From Isoetes taiwanensis (taxonomy: Eukaryota > Streptophyta > Lycopodiopsida > Isoetales > Isoetaceae), in assembly GCA_021234155.1 (NCBI GenBank), contig JAJEKV010000045.1:648147-712146 (forward strand): a stretch of 64,000 nucleotides of DNA. Reading direction: 5' to 3'. The translations under genes were made by a program, and so were the position numbers. Under the pieces are notes generated by a model. It did not search any database and was not told the DNA's origin. It saw only the letters and a program-made list of their open reading frames with translations. Every line of letters starts with the position of its first letter. The first letter of the stretch is position 1. This document shows positions 24,239 through 35,983 of the stretch, in pieces.

Positions 24239-26074
24239 TGTGGCGTCCCCTACTGGTATCACGGTGCACTTTCGCCCAGAGTATACAAGCGAGGAGTTCA
24301 TCCCCATACCCAGTCCATGCTAATCTGGGGGCCTCCACATGCATGCAGCGCAACCGTGGCGGTTCCATTGGGAAGAGTGGAAGGGTCATTGCACCCCGCT
24401 CCCTCGGGGCCTACCTAGGCTGCGGGGCGTAAACATACATGTCGTTAGCACATACATCAGCATCATATGACCATCCGCGAAGGATGGTCCTCCACATATC
24501 TGCATAGACAAAGATCGGCACATCACATAGGGAATCCTACCCAAGGCTCCAGACTTCGAAGGATGGCCCGGCGGCTTAAGGTCTCGAGTTCATTCTGAGG
24601 CGGAAATTCATGGCAATGGATTTGGGCTGGCATATGAACATGGCTTAGGGTTGTCCACTCCATCCGCCCCTCACATTGTACACTTTGCGGATAGGTTGAA
24701 GAACTTCGGGGTTGGACCGTAGCTGGGGGATCATAGCCAAAGGGGCTATAGCCGGGTTACATCTCCCAGAACCCGATGAGGCGGTGGGAGGTTTCCCTCC
24801 CACCCGGATGATCAATGCCATAGCGAGGCGGACTAGAGGACATCAGCGGTCCGTGCTTTCGACTTTAACCCACTTGAAGGGAACTACCACCCGCGGCGGG
24901 GTCCGATCCACATTACCCGACACTACCCGCAACACATGGCCTCGGCTGAAAACCCACGGTGGCACCGTCGCCGAGCCGCGGCTTCTTATCCCCAGCGGTG
25001 TCGAACTCATACTTTCGAGGTGCCTCGCGGTCCACGAGTATTAAAAGCGCTTAGTCTGCGGTGCTCTCTCTCAGTAGACTTTACATCCAGAGAGCAACGC
25101 TATGGACCGACCACCTTTATCAACCCGTCTGACCCCTAAGAACACAACCGCGCGGGGGCTATTGTACCACGGTAGCCGCAACTATAGTGTGCTAGAGGGC
25201 TACTCTAGGAGCATCGACTACAAAGCTTTAGGTCTCTACCCCCTTCCCAATACAAGGAGTTCCGCGAGAGATACATCATCCATATACATCCGCGAGAAGA
25301 AGTAAAGAACAAGATCTAATCTATATCATAGAGTTAGGTTCTTTAGTTAGAATCCCTTATCTAGAGTTCTAGAAGGCTGCTATGGGCAATCTAATAGGCT
25401 AAACCCTCTTTGATTCAATGCCTAAAATAGGGGTTTAGACTATCTAATTGGCCAAATACCTGATCCTTGAGAGACTCCTCGACTGAGCTTCGACCATCCT
25501 GGCTGAAGCTTTCGAATCTAGAGAAACTAAGGTTGCAATTCTCCCGGTCAGTGCGGGATGCGGTTTTAATTTGTTGAGGCGACCAAAGCGAGGATTACTG
25601 AAACCCCTAAAATCGAAAATTAGGTTAGTTAGGGTTTCCAACCCTATATAGACAAGGGGGTGGCTAGGGTTTCCAATTATCCCCTTTTGGCATGTGGGAT
25701 AATTGGTAATGGGCCCACTTGCCTTTAAGGCTAGGTGGCCAAATGTGCCCACATGGAAATGTGTGCACCCAAATGTGCTCACATGGAAATGTGTGCACAT
25801 TAATGAATGTGTACATTGGAAAATGTGCACATTAATTGCTCTATGGGTATGGCCCACTTGGCATCAAAGTGGCCACATGGGAATGTGTGCCCACATTAAT
25901 GTGTACATTGGAAAATGTGCACATTAATACTAATACACACTCTTAGCAAGTTGCCCCTAGGGGCTACCCACTTGGCTATCGTTGGCGTACCGTCAATCGG
26001 GTGGCGTGTCGCGGCGTGGCGTGGCGATTACAATATACGTCACGGGGGCGTATCTTTGTCTTTGGAGCGTCACA
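24239..26074 (-). repeat. Element C 3' LTR
   Basis: TGTGGCGTCCCC to GGAGCGTCACA. Related throughout to the B LTR. It holds a tandem GTGTGCACATTAAT-type minisatellite at about 25740-25930. Confidence 0.92.
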
Positions 26075-26087
26075 TTCTCCCCACCTT
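26075..26087 (-). other. Element C polypurine tract
   Basis: TTCTCCCCACCTT, identical to the B tract at 7823-7835. Confidence 0.9.
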
Positions 26088-26918
26088 GAAATGATCTTTG
26101 TCCGCGGCATGCGTGGTTCTCCCACCTTGGGATCTTCCTAACACGCAATCAGCGATGCATACGATATACTACTATAATACTTACCGTTTATTATGATTAC
26201 CTTAAGGTAATACTTTTATCACATTATTATATTATAAAATAACTTATCAATTCACAACATTACTAAACAGATTACTCCAACTTCACTTAACATTACGATT
26301 AAGTTTATCAAAATTTAAAATTAGCGTTCGAGGTACCCTTGATTCCTTGCAACACATTCCAACAAAATTTGTGTTGCAAGTCTTAAATCTTCGACCTCCT
26401 TGCCCCTCCGGGCTCTCTTGGCTGCTGGTCGACACTACATTAGTACCATTTAATTATTAATTAAAATTTTTGGTTATATGGTGACCACCCCACCTATCTA
26501 CATGGATGCATGGCTAATCTCCGTAGGAAGAGGGTGAATCTTCCATTATGGCGGCGGAGGCGGCCGCCTACATGCCTATATGCCGCTCATGCCTACACCT
26601 CTAGTTGCCCGGCGTGGAGGATATCCTTCTGGCGTGGGGGTAGCGAAGGATAGATTCCTCCTATCAAAGCATATATGGGGCTAAAGGTGCTTTCCCTATC
26701 AATGCATTCCTTCATGACCTCCTTTCTCTAGGGTGGAGTCTACTTCCGTGGGGCAGTAGACTTTCTAATCTACCTTCCACTCACCCAAAGCGAAGCAGCG
26801 GTCATGTCTACATTGACATTACACCACGCCCTAGAGATCACCGTAGTGGTCCCATCATCGGTGACAACGCATGCGACCCATACTAAAGCGTGGGTGGCAT
26901 CGTGGAGATTAATCTTAA
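26088..26918 (-). other. Element C 3' untranslated region
   Basis: No ORF. It matches B 7836-8960, including a near-identical block at 26822-26882 (CACGCCCTAGAGATCACCGT onward). Confidence 0.7.
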
Positions 26919-27128
26919 CTATACAAGCATTAATCTACACAAATCGACATGCACTGAGCCGATTTCTTGGGAGATGACCTTGCCGTCCCATTGCTCCATA
27001 AAGCGTAGTGCTTGCTTTACTAAATCTTTCTTAAGTACCCATGTCGCGTCTTCCAGCGGTAAGTGTTTCCACTTGACCAAATCTTTGGAGGAATTCTGAT
27101 CTCCTCGTTTTCTTGAAAGCTTTATCAA
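26919..27128 (-). pseudogene. Element C integrase C-terminal chromodomain
   Basis: A 69-codon frame with SSKDLVKWKHLPLEDATWVL followed by KKDLVKQALRFMEQWDGKV. It is the same chromodomain as at the end of D pol (LVKWKHLPVEDATWVLKQDL). It closes the C polyprotein; 27129-27553 continues it upstream in broken frames. Confidence 0.85.
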
Positions 27129-27553
27129 GAATCAATTGCGGAACTATTTCCAGGTGCTCCTCAGATCATTTGCAACAGCGTTGGCGAATCAAGACTTAAA
27201 TGCGGATTTGGGGTATGCTTCTTCAACAAACTCCGTGGAAGACCTTATGAATCTTTAGGTGTCTTTGGCAAGTCTAGCTTGTAGGCTTGATTACCTACTC
27301 TCGACTATTACGAAGGGTCCAGCCCACCTTGGAGCAAGCTTCTTGCAATTGCCGATCTGAGCCGCTGCTTCACCTTGATCTTGAGCCAAACATCATCTCC
27401 AACTTGAACTCTCTTCTTTACGATGCTTGTCGGCGATGCTCTTGGCGACTTCTTCGCTGCTAGCGGTAGCCCGCGAACTTCCTCTACAAAGGCTGCGCAT
27501 ATCGGCCAACATCTGGCTGCGAAACTTCCACTTTTGACGGGGGTTGTGCCAAA

Positions 27554-28146
27554 TTAATGCGGAGTTAAACTGCGATAGCCGTAATTAATCATAAGCGGCG
27601 ACATTTGGGATGATTCACGCTTGGTGCTATTGTATGCAAACTCCACCAAGTGAATAAATTCTTCCCACATACCTTGCTTATTCGGACATAGTTTAGTAGC
27701 ATGTCCTCTAAAATCCTGTTGGTCCGTTCGATCGGCCATCCGTCGAGGATGATATGCGTGCTCATGGATAGCTTCGTGCGGATCGTCGCAAAAGAGGTCT
27801 TGCCAAAAGCACTCATGAACCCGGATCCACAATGGGAGATGATCTCCCTTGGCATGCCATGAAGCACGAAGATCTCTTTGGTGAAGAGCTTTCTTTGTAT
27901 CCATGGCTGTATCGTGGTTACGCAAGGCACAAAATGTGCCATTTTAGACAACTTATCGACCACTACCATCAAGGCATCTTTCCCTCTTACGGTCCTTGGG
28001 AGCCACGTGATGAAATCCATCTTGATTACCTCCCACTTAGCGTTTGGCACAGCTAATGGCTCTAATGCCCACGGAATTGAAGCTGCTCCGCCGTCTGGCG
28101 GCATAGGCTGACATTCCTTGATGTAGCGAGCTATTTGCTTCTTCAT
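27554..28146 (-). pseudogene. Element C integrase
   Basis: Two overlapping frames (27589-28146 and 27554-27925) give the catalytic core: IKMDFITWLPRTVRGKDALM, VVVDKLSKMAHFVPC, MPREIISHCGSGFM and RTNRILEDML. The second catalytic Asp lies in IISHCGSGF, so the usual SDRD motif is altered. The zinc domain precedes it (IARYIKECQ). The last third is out of frame with the first. Confidence 0.85.
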
Positions 28147-28269
28147 TCACGGCCAATAATAGGCTGCTGCGCGCTTTGAAATATGTTTTCATGAATCCCG
28201 CATGGCCAGGCTATTGGGCTGTTTATTAGCGTGTCGTGGAGGATCAACTTCCTTACACGATGATTGGTT

Positions 28270-28990
28270 TCACGCACAACTTGTTCTTATGGTATAACGG
28301 GTTGCCTTCCTTCTTATAATGCTTGAAGGCCTCCCGCTCTTTATCTGTTCTAGCCTCCTTAGAAAGGCTTGCCCATACCTCCTTGAAATCCCGTCCGTTG
28401 GCAAGGACTCTTCAATCCTCTTACCAAAGTCATTTGGAGGCGTCGAAATTGCATTGCAATGCACTCTAGTTGTCGGGGGATGCCTTGAAAGCGCATCTGC
28501 TACCACATTGAGCTTCCGGCTTGTAGACTATATCAAAGTCATATTCTTGAGGAACTCCATCCATCTCCGTTGCCTCAGTTAAGGTGTGGTTTAGCGTGAA
28601 TACATATTGGAGGCTCGATGGTGGGTATCAATTGGAACTTCCTTCCCAAGAGATAATGCCTCCATATTCTTAATGCCGACAACCGCCAAGCAACTCGATG
28701 ATCGTGCGTTGGGTAGCGGCGTCTCGGCGTCGTTCATCTTCACGGAATCATCACGCTACCACCGCTCTTCTTGCATAAGCCTTTGCACACTAGCTATCTT
28801 ACTGCATCTGTTGCTACCGGCTTATCTTTCTCGGGTCGGCGGGGTTAAAAGCTGGGGCTGTTGTTAAGGCTTCCTTCAACAATTCAAACCCCCTTTGGGC
28901 TTTCTGTGCCAATGCTCTACCCAATCTTTCACCTTCTACGCCCTCGTCGGTGCGTTAGCGGGGCTGCTATCTTAACAAAGTTCTTCCGCG
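28270..28990 (-). pseudogene. Element C RNase H and connection region
   Basis: Frame 28270-28506 begins MVADALSRHPPTTRVHCNAI, the end of RNase H of chromoviruses (ADALSR). Upstream to about 28990 the minus strand keeps recognisable RNase H words in changing frames. No continuous frame longer than 80 codons remains. Confidence 0.6.
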
Positions 28991-29780
28991 AACTTCTGTA
29001 GTACCACTGCTAGGCGAAAACCGACTTCATGCACATTCTTGGTAGCCGAGCCCAGCGAATGACCGCCTCAATCTTGGCGAGTGCAGCCGAGATGCCTTAC
29101 GCCCGAGATCACATGACCCGGATACTCCACCTTTTACGTTGCGAAGTGGCACTTTGACAACTTGGCGTTACAAGCGGGTGCCTCTTCAACTTCTCTGGTA
29201 CTCTTCTCAAGTGTTGTGCGTGCTCTTCAAAGGGATCTGCTATACACCAGAATGTCGTCAAAAAAACAATGACAAAGGTGTCCGGGGAACTCCACGAAGA
29301 TGTGGTTCATGAGCCTCATGAGCGTCGGGGGGGCATTTGATAAGCGAAAAGGCATTCTTGTGAATTCATAATGCCCATACCCGGCGTTACGAAGGCGGTC
29401 TTATGGATATCTTCTTCCTTTATCGATCTGGTGATAGCGACCTTAAATTCGATTTTGGAGAAGATCTTTGCACCTTGGAGCTGATCCATCAAGTCGTCGA
29501 TCTTGGAAGCGCATACTTGTTCTTAATGGTGTGCTTATTCAAGCTGTCTATAGTCTATGCACATTCTCAAAGATCCGTCCTTCTTCTTGACAAAAGAATG
29601 GGCGCTCCAAGCGGCGAGACACTAGGTCTAATGAAACCCTAGGTCGGCGGCTCCTCTAGCTGCTTCTTCACTCCAGACAACTCACGAGTTGTCATTCTAT
29701 ATGGAGCCTTACTTGTTGGCTTTGTTCCTGGTTCGAGTGCTATCTACTTTTCGACTCCCCTAAGGGAGGGCTGCTTGATC
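28991..29780 (-). pseudogene. Element C reverse transcriptase
   Basis: The minus strand carries the words of chromoviral RT in order: [21 protein letters not shown] at about 29610-29560, the [21 protein letters not shown] region near 29500 and the conserved box before RT domain 4 (HKTAF, GHYEF) near 29390-29340. The catalytic aspartates lie near 29250-29280. Several single-base indels break the frame. It is very close to the D RT at 41653-42198. Confidence 0.75.
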
Positions 29781-31800
29781 TCATCACGGAAAGAGATCAT
29801 GGAACTCCGTGATCGGCTTAGCTACTTGCCCGACAACTTCTTTGAGCACCTTGTCTCCTTTGCTTCCTTCGATTCCGGCTCACTAATCTCAAGCTTGAAG
29901 ATGTATGCCACTTGCTCACTCTTGATGCACTTGAGCAGTAGTTTAGAAGACATACAACGCATGATGGGAACAACCGTTTTGTTATCTCAATGATCTTGCC
30001 GTCGGGCGTTGGGAAGGTCACCTTTAAACTTTCCACGGTCGATAATGGCCCTTTGCTGGCCAAAGGTACTCCATTCCTATGATCAAATCATACTTTCCAA
30101 TGCCCATTACTTCGCTCCCATCTTGATATTAATCCACGGCAAAGTCGATGTCGAAGTTAATTCTCTTGCCGCCGTCGCCTTCTTGCACCACTTGCTAAAA
30201 CAACGGGTCTTGGCTTTGACTTTAAGCGGCTTCAACTTCAACATCGAACCATTACGGGGGATGCAAAGTTATGGCTACTTCACGAGTCTATCAAGACTAT
30301 GAATGACTTAGCTTTAGCCTTCCCTCTTGTGGAAATTACCTTATCTTGGCTCTCTGCTTTGCTCTGTATCTATTGCGGCAAAGATATGACACTCACCACG
30401 AATGTAGTCGCGGGCCTCTTCGCCCGTCGTCGTCCGACGGGGGCTTCCCAATCTCCCATCTCGCTAGAGCTGCACTCATGGCGTAGGGGGCGGGTTCTTG
30501 TCCTATGGCCATTTGGAAGCACACGAAGCACAAGCTTGCTTTTCTATGCACTCCACTGCCTCTTTTCCTTGGGCATTGCTTGCAAGAAAGATTGCCTTTG
30601 CTTTGGAGTAGTTTGACCTTTCTGCTTGTCCTTGAAGGATACACTGCTTCTTCTCCTGGCTTGCTTCCCACGGTTCCCACCATATTGTGTTCTAAATTTG
30701 GACTGGGTTGGCTGCCACAGGGCTATAGCTTCTGTCGCCTTGCCTTTCTCACGGAAATCTTCTTTGCTTGTGCCGCTATTAGAGGTCGACCCTTGCAAGC
30801 TTATAGCCTTGGATTACGCCGATCTTGTCCTAGGGTTTATTGCTCTCACAAGCTTCGGATCTCCTCATTCACCCCTCGATATAGCTTTCTCTTGCATGCT
30901 TCTCTCCCAATTTGGCTTTGCTCTGACCTTAGCCTCATGAATTCCTCGTATATTTACTGAACTGATTTGTTGCCTTCTTTGTAACCGGTAAAGCTGGCGC
31001 ATCATCTTTGGACTTATGTTCCCTTGGAGCGTAATGGCGCGAAGGCTTTAGCAAACTTTCACGAACTTACAAGCATCCACCTTAAGCCGTGTGCCTTTGC
31101 GTACCCCTTCCACCAAATCCGGCGGCTCCTTTCAAGTTGGCTGTTGCAACTCTGCCTTTGTCCTTATCCTTCATGCCATAAGCATTTCATTATTAAAAAC
31201 ATTTAGTCCAGCCATGCCTCGCTTCCAAGCACGATCACGTTCTCTCTCGAGAACTGTTCGATTCAGGGCCTTCCATACATTGCCGCTCTTTGAATCTACC
31301 TTCTTACGGTAGTCGAGGTCACACAGTATCTCTTTGTCGTCCTTCTTGGGTGTTCCTCGCCTTCCATCACGTTGGTTTCGATCCTGCTCTTCCTCTTCCC
31401 TCGGTCGGTCGAGTCACGAACTTGAGTCGGAAGATTCGGGCTGGGGATCTGCCTCTCTTGTTCCTTCTCCTGTCCCTTCCTTCCCTCCCGGCCCGATGCT
31501 TGCGGCGGCGGGGCGTTGCCCACGAACCCACTCCCGCTTGGCGGACGGTAATGCCTTTATCTGCTCCCGGATCCGTCCTCATCACGGGCTATCTCTCTTT
31601 CTCTGGGGTCATGGGTTCCCTATCTTCAAATAGGTTCCTTCTTTGGGGTGTGTGCAGGCGGTGCGCTCTTCTATAAGGTCTCGCGGGTTATTGCGTTCCC
31701 TGGCGCTTAGCCCTCTAGCTGCATCCTGGCGATTAATGGCTATATGGTTAGTTCCATTTGTTCTCTTGCATTGTTTATGTTTGTTGGTATAATTGTGGGG
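29781..31800 (-). pseudogene. Element C gag with zinc knuckles, and protease region
   Basis: By position this is gag-protease. Frame 30393-30683 contains SCKQCPRKRGSGVHRKASLC then FVCFQM, and the neighbouring frame reads NGHRTRTRP. Together they fit a paired zinc knuckle (C..C...H..C...C..C..GH...C). Upstream frames (30544-30798, 31296-31523) are basic and Gln/Arg-rich as in gag. I could not locate the protease D-S/T-G motif in a clean frame; the RT-proximal linker is recognisable at about 29800-30000. Confidence 0.55.
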
Positions 31801-31893
31801 CAACATACATCAATAAAACATTTAAAGTGCAACAGAATTGTATTTATATATCATATAATATTTTAGGTACACAAAGTCTCAGGGATCAAGAGT

Positions 31894-33372
31894 CTAACTA
31901 GTCTTGAAATGCCGGTAAGGCGGGTTGTCTTCAAGAAACTTCTTAACTTGGGCGTCCCTACCGAGTGACCCAAGTTCACGATGATGCTTGGCGGCGAGCC
32001 TCCTTGGATGGCTCTCACCGGGTCTTCTACCTGCGGTTGGATGTAAGGGCGCGATCCTTTGCCTAATCTCCCACGGTCGGTGGGGGATGGCGAAATCGAA
32101 GAGGTCAAGTGCCATTGCCCTCTTGACTAAAACGGCATAGTCGACATTCTTTGCTATTCGAGCATGCTGCGGAAGCTGAGAGTGCAATCGGCATAAACAC
32201 TCCTTCTTAGCCTCACGGGACTGAACTTGCGGTGAATTACGCTATTCTCCCATCCATCGGCGGTGGTAAGTAGTACGGCGACTGTCGTTGTGTGTGCCCG
32301 AAGTTTCTCCGCTTGTTTGGCCTCCAGCTCTGTGGCCAGTACTTCGTCGACCTCTCTGCGTGAGCTCCCACAGTAGTCTTCAATTGTCGCGGTCGAGCCT
32401 CACGAGGTCGATTCCTTCCCCTTTTGGCAAGGGTGATATTGGAGGACCCGGCATTAGGATACTCGTGGTCTTCCCCGGATCCCCATCTGCTCTTGGAGGC
32501 GAGGAACTCCTCCTCGTTGGCGGCTCCGCTCATCCATCAATTGCACGATCTTTGCTTGTAGGCACGGATGTGGAGGTCGTCTCCCTGTGTAGGTGTCGGA
32601 CTCCCTCACTTGGAGGCGGGAATCGTTGCTCCTCGGCGATGAAATCGTCCAGGTCGATCTGCCGCAGCTGGTGGAAGCAGTTCGTCCAATCTGAGCTCCC
32701 TCTCCACCATTCAGGGAAGGTTACGTATGTCGGTGAGGAGTAGATACTCCTCTCCGTCGATGATGATAGGGGCTAGGCTTGTGATGCCCTAGCCCAAGTG
32801 GAAACAACTCACGATGCCTGGCTACGCTTCGAAATTGATCAGCTCTTGCTCTCCTTGGCGCCGTTCTTCGTCCGAGTCGAGCTCCGTGTATCCTTCGTCG
32901 TCCGACTCTTCTTCATCCTCTCTTGCTTCCTGTTCTTGTTGATCTTTAGTATTTGCTCTTCCTCCTGCTTCGGCTATGGGGTTTACCTCCATCGGAGGGA
33001 TAGAGTTGCCCCCATCGGGTTCTCGGCGCGGTGGGATAAGAAGATGGCTAGAGGCGGCGATTGTAAAAAGTACTTGGTCCTGTTGGCTGTCAGGACCATG
33101 TAATCAGGTAGCCTCTGCGCCTTATTAGTCAAGTACTTGGCGATGTTGGGGACATCGCCCAAGGCTGCCTGAAGGGACGGGCGGGGAACGAAGTATCCTA
33201 TGCACGGGGGAACTTGGACAAGGGAGGGTCCTACCCTAGCCTGAAATTCCGCTAGCACCTGCCTATATGCTGGGGTTGCGTTCAGCGTAGCTTGGATGTC
33301 AATTTCTTTCACAAAGACTTGGAAGATGTCATTGACATCTGCCTCCGTGGCATGGAGCTGGCTTTGTACCAT
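31894..33372 (-). pseudogene. Element C ORF2, unknown function
   Basis: ATG 33372 follows a TATA box by about 135 bp. The first 129 codons are open (MVQSQLHATEADVNDIFQVF, then VKEIDIQATLNATPAYRQVL); later parts continue in other frames to about 31894 (GRDAQVKKFLEDNPPYRHFK). Length, about 500 codons, equals that of ORF2 in D (39484-41003), and both N-termini share F.VF...D..ATL..TP.Y and a PDYM motif. No domain I know; not gag, since a separate zinc-knuckle gag follows. An accessory or structural role is possible. Confidence 0.55.
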
Positions 33373-33505
33373 CGCCAGAAATCAGCGGTGGCCATTGATC
33401 TAGCAAGGAAGGGGGTATCAAGCGGATCTGGGCGCCTCGGGGGCTGAAAGATCGCCTAAGCAGTGGGGAGCAAATTTGCAGGGTGCCAATTGAGAAATGG
33501 GGAAG

Positions 33506-33516
33506 TTATTTATAGA
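33506..33516 (-). promoter_or_regulatory. TATA box upstream of element C ORF2
   Basis: The element strand reads TCTATAAATAA, 134 bp before the ORF2 ATG. Confidence 0.6.
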
Positions 33517-33692
33517 AAGGGGAAAACCCTAATTTTTGAATGACCTAGATTTTACTGAGATTAGGTAATTCTGATCTATTAAGGGATGCAGTTGCAAGTT
33601 TGAAGACTATTTCTAGAGTTTGAGCATGCTAAGGAGAGTTACTGAACCTATTGTGCAATTTGGAGATCATTTGGTGCTGACATGAGTGCGGG

Positions 33693-33756
33693 GTCTCATC
33701 GTTGCGCCCGACCCGATTTCTAAAATGTAGAAATACATCACGCTGACGTGTGAGAC
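33693..33756 (-). repeat. Element C stem-loop 3
   Basis: GTCTCATCGTTGCGCC...CACGCTGACGTGTGAGAC with an inner ATTTCTA/TAGAAAT palindrome. One of a pair between the H3-like ORF and ORF2. Confidence 0.7.
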
Positions 33757-33887
33757 ATGGAGTCTAATTGGGCTAGGATTACTCAATTTAGGTGATCTAA
33801 GGCTGTAATTCTACTAAACTCATCGAGTTAGGCAGAATTGACCCTTACTTGATGCGATTTGGAGCTGTTTTGGGCATTTTTGGGCTG

Positions 33888-33956
33888 GTCTCACTGCGTT
33901 AAGCGCCCGGCCCGATTTCTAAAATGTAGAAATCTGTCTGGCGCGGCGTGTGAGAC
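33888..33956 (-). repeat. Element C stem-loop 4
   Basis: GTCTCACTGCGTTAAGCGCC...GGCGCGGCGTGTGAGAC with inner GATTTCTA/TAGAAATC. The sequence between the two stem-loops is co-linear with B 21095-21239. Confidence 0.75.
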
Positions 33957-34108
33957 ATATCGTCTCAATTTTGCTCAAACTCCAATTTAATTAAAACAAA
34001 GGCTAGGGATCGATATCTTGACCTATCTAAACTGGTTTGGACACTTTATTTCGCATAAAATTTTCTTTATATTAACAAAATTTTACGGTCATCAATTACA
34101 AGGTTCAA

Positions 34109-35334
34109 GCGTTCTCCCTTGATGTATGCGGCAAGATACATATCACCCTCATGAGGGGTGACCCTCTTTGCGTGCCTTTGTGCGGGCCGTTGAATCTTCA
34201 AAATGTTTCACCAAGTGGGCTTGACGCCCTCTTGCAAACACAGCAACATCTCGTCCGTCCGCGCGTAATCCGTGTTGTATTCTTGCATTACCAGCGGACT
34301 AAGCGGCTTTGGAAACGGCGAGAATCAAGTCCAGTAACTCTTTTGGAAGTCTTGGGATCTCCTTGGCCCCTGTCTTCCTCTGTTTCTTCTTCTTTGCGCT
34401 TCTTCCCGGTGCTTTCGTGGGGCCTTGGGTTTTGGTGGAGGGGCTTTAGTAATGCGGCTCTTAAAATGGGTGCCGCCTTCAATCGTTCTCACCGGTGCTC
34501 ACTGGTAATAGGTGTTGTAGGCCTCCCACTTAGCCATATATGCGTTGTGCTCCCTCATTTTCTTCTCATAGACCTTTAAAGGGGTCTATCCGTAGAAGCT
34601 TCCAGCTTGGCGTGGGGCCTTAACCCTATCCCGTTGGAAATGGTGGGGGCTTAGCCACTGTCCGGCCTCCTCCTCACGTTCTTGGGCGTGCGCTGGTGTA
34701 CCTCTTCCTCTACCACTTGGGGGCTTTGAAGAGCTTGCCCGTCTGCGCCCGGCACATAATCTTCATCGAATGTCGTCGGTGGAGGCGGGGTCTCCCTCTC
34801 CCGTCGGTTGGTTGATGACTGGGCCTTCGGCTCTCTTCCCAACCTTCACCACTTTCACTGCCGCTGCTTTGATTGGCTTGGCCTTCCTCTTCTTAGGTCC
34901 CCGGTGTCTTCCTGATCCCTCGATCTACTCCGCTTCCGGCGGCTCCTTGACCGTGCTTGTGGGCCGAAGCGTGCGAGGTCGGCCTCTTCCTCGGGGGTGA
35001 GTTCCGGCTCTTTGCTCTTCTCCTACACCTGCTCCTCCTGCGGGTGGGTCTCATCTGGGGTTGTTGTTGGCCTATGGGTGGGGTTACTTTGTTCCCTCTG
35101 TTGCTAAACTTTTACGCCTCCTCGTTCAATTTCATTGGGATCTGGCTCATGGCGTGCGGCCGATCGTCCTCCAAGATCTCTGTATGGTGGCTCTGTCCGA
35201 CCACGATTCCTCGCTTCGGCGAAGATCCGTCGGCGGAGGAAAGCGTTCCCAGAAGAATCGTATGAACAAGGCGGGAGCCGCGGCTGGGAGGATCGCTCCT
35301 CTGAGGCTTCCTAGCGATCTGCTTTGCGGGCCAT
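34109..35334 (-). pseudogene. Histone H3-like ORF of element C
   Basis: ATG 35334 opens MAR, then, with two bases missing at the Thr codon, KQIARKPQRSD: the H3 tail [10 protein letters not shown] with K4, R8 and K9 kept. A linker of about 300 codons follows, rich in basic and acidic residues and broken in frame. The fold then begins near 34350 (KELLDLIL, with a PFPKPL match to H3 LPFQRL), goes on through VMQEYNTDYARTDEMLLCLQ and EGV (H3: [24 protein letters not shown]), then AHLVKHFEDSTAR (H3: [13 protein letters not shown]), and ends HAKRVTPHEGDMYLAAYIKG plus ER at 34109 (H3: [22 protein letters not shown]). It lies between two stem-loop pairs and behind a TATA box. H3 origin is very likely; function is unknown. 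Confidence 0.85.
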
Positions 35335-35440
35335 CATTTTTTCGGTTCGTCGATTGGAGCTTCTGGCGCCCGAGAAGATGCGCCTTGACAATACGGCGAA
35401 GTTCTCGGGGAAGAGCGGGGAAAAATGGGAGGGTCGGTTC

Positions 35441-35449
35441 TATTTATAG
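35441..35449 (-). promoter_or_regulatory. TATA box upstream of element C H3-like ORF
   Basis: The element strand reads CTATAAATA, a plant TATA consensus, 107 bp before ATG 35334. Confidence 0.65.
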
Positions 35450-35521
35450 GGCCAATTTTAGGTCAACTTTTAAACTACCTTTTGGGTTGTCTAAGGCATC
35501 TAAATCACTTAATTAAGCAAG

Positions 35522-35583
35522 GTCTCACCGTTTAGCCCAGCCGATTCTAGAATCTAGAAACCTGTCTGGCGGACGTGTGAGAC
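35522..35583 (-). repeat. Element C stem-loop 2 (leader)
   Basis: GTCTCACCGTTTAGCCC...TCTGGCGGACGTGTGAGAC with inner TTCTAGAATCTAGAA. Confidence 0.7.
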
Positions 35584-35705
35584 ATGGTGGGGCCCACTAT
35601 TAAATTAACATGCAACATGCTAAATCTACTAATTCTTAGCTTAAATTTAAAATTATCAAGATATTTTTACGTGATTTACAACTTTTTTTGGTGTCAAAAT
35701 TTGAT

Positions 35706-35771
35706 GTCTCACCGTTAGCCCGGCCCGATTCCTAGAATCTAGAAATCACATCTGGCCGCGACGTGTGAGAC
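35706..35771 (-). repeat. Element C stem-loop 1 (leader)
   Basis: GTCTCACCGTTAGCCCGGCC...GGCCGCGACGTGTGAGAC. 184 nt from stem-loop 2, on the promoter-distal side of the H3-like ORF TATA box. Confidence 0.75.
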
Positions 35772-35968
35772 TACTTTTTGGATGTTGGCTCATCAATTTT
35801 TAATCTTTTTTTACATTTTTTATTCATTTTAAAGCTGTTACTAGCTTAGCATAACTACAAAAATGAGAAAAAATTTTTCCCATTTTTTTTGAGGTTTAAG
35901 GATCCTATCAAGTTAGTACTCTTTTTGGGAGCATGGTCGGTGCTTTGCTCTTGGTCTCCAAGAACATT

Positions 35969-35982
35969 GCTCTACGATACCA
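35969..35982 (-). other. Element C primer-binding site (tRNA-iMet, altered)
   Basis: GCTCTACGATACCA against the expected GCTCTGATACCA; the CTG triplet reads CTACG. Confidence 0.8.
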
Positions 35983-35983
35983 G

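Noticed and set aside
24109-24432. ORF read straight from D into the C LTR
   Set aside because: The part after 24238 is LTR sequence of C; only the first 43 codons belong to the H3-like ORF.
25740-25930. Regular GTGTGCACATTAAT repeats, considered as a CRISPR-like array
   Set aside because: The units have no unique spacers, sit inside a plant LTR and recur in the partner LTR: a minisatellite.
30299-31676. Several plus-strand ORFs in element C
   Set aside because: Shadows of the minus-strand gag region; basic gag residues give Leu/Ser/Cys-rich antisense frames.
34530-34600. KVYEKKMREHNAYMAKWEAY in the C linker, considered as an HMG box
   Set aside because: Only a short charged helix; the Pro and Trp spacing of an HMG box is missing.
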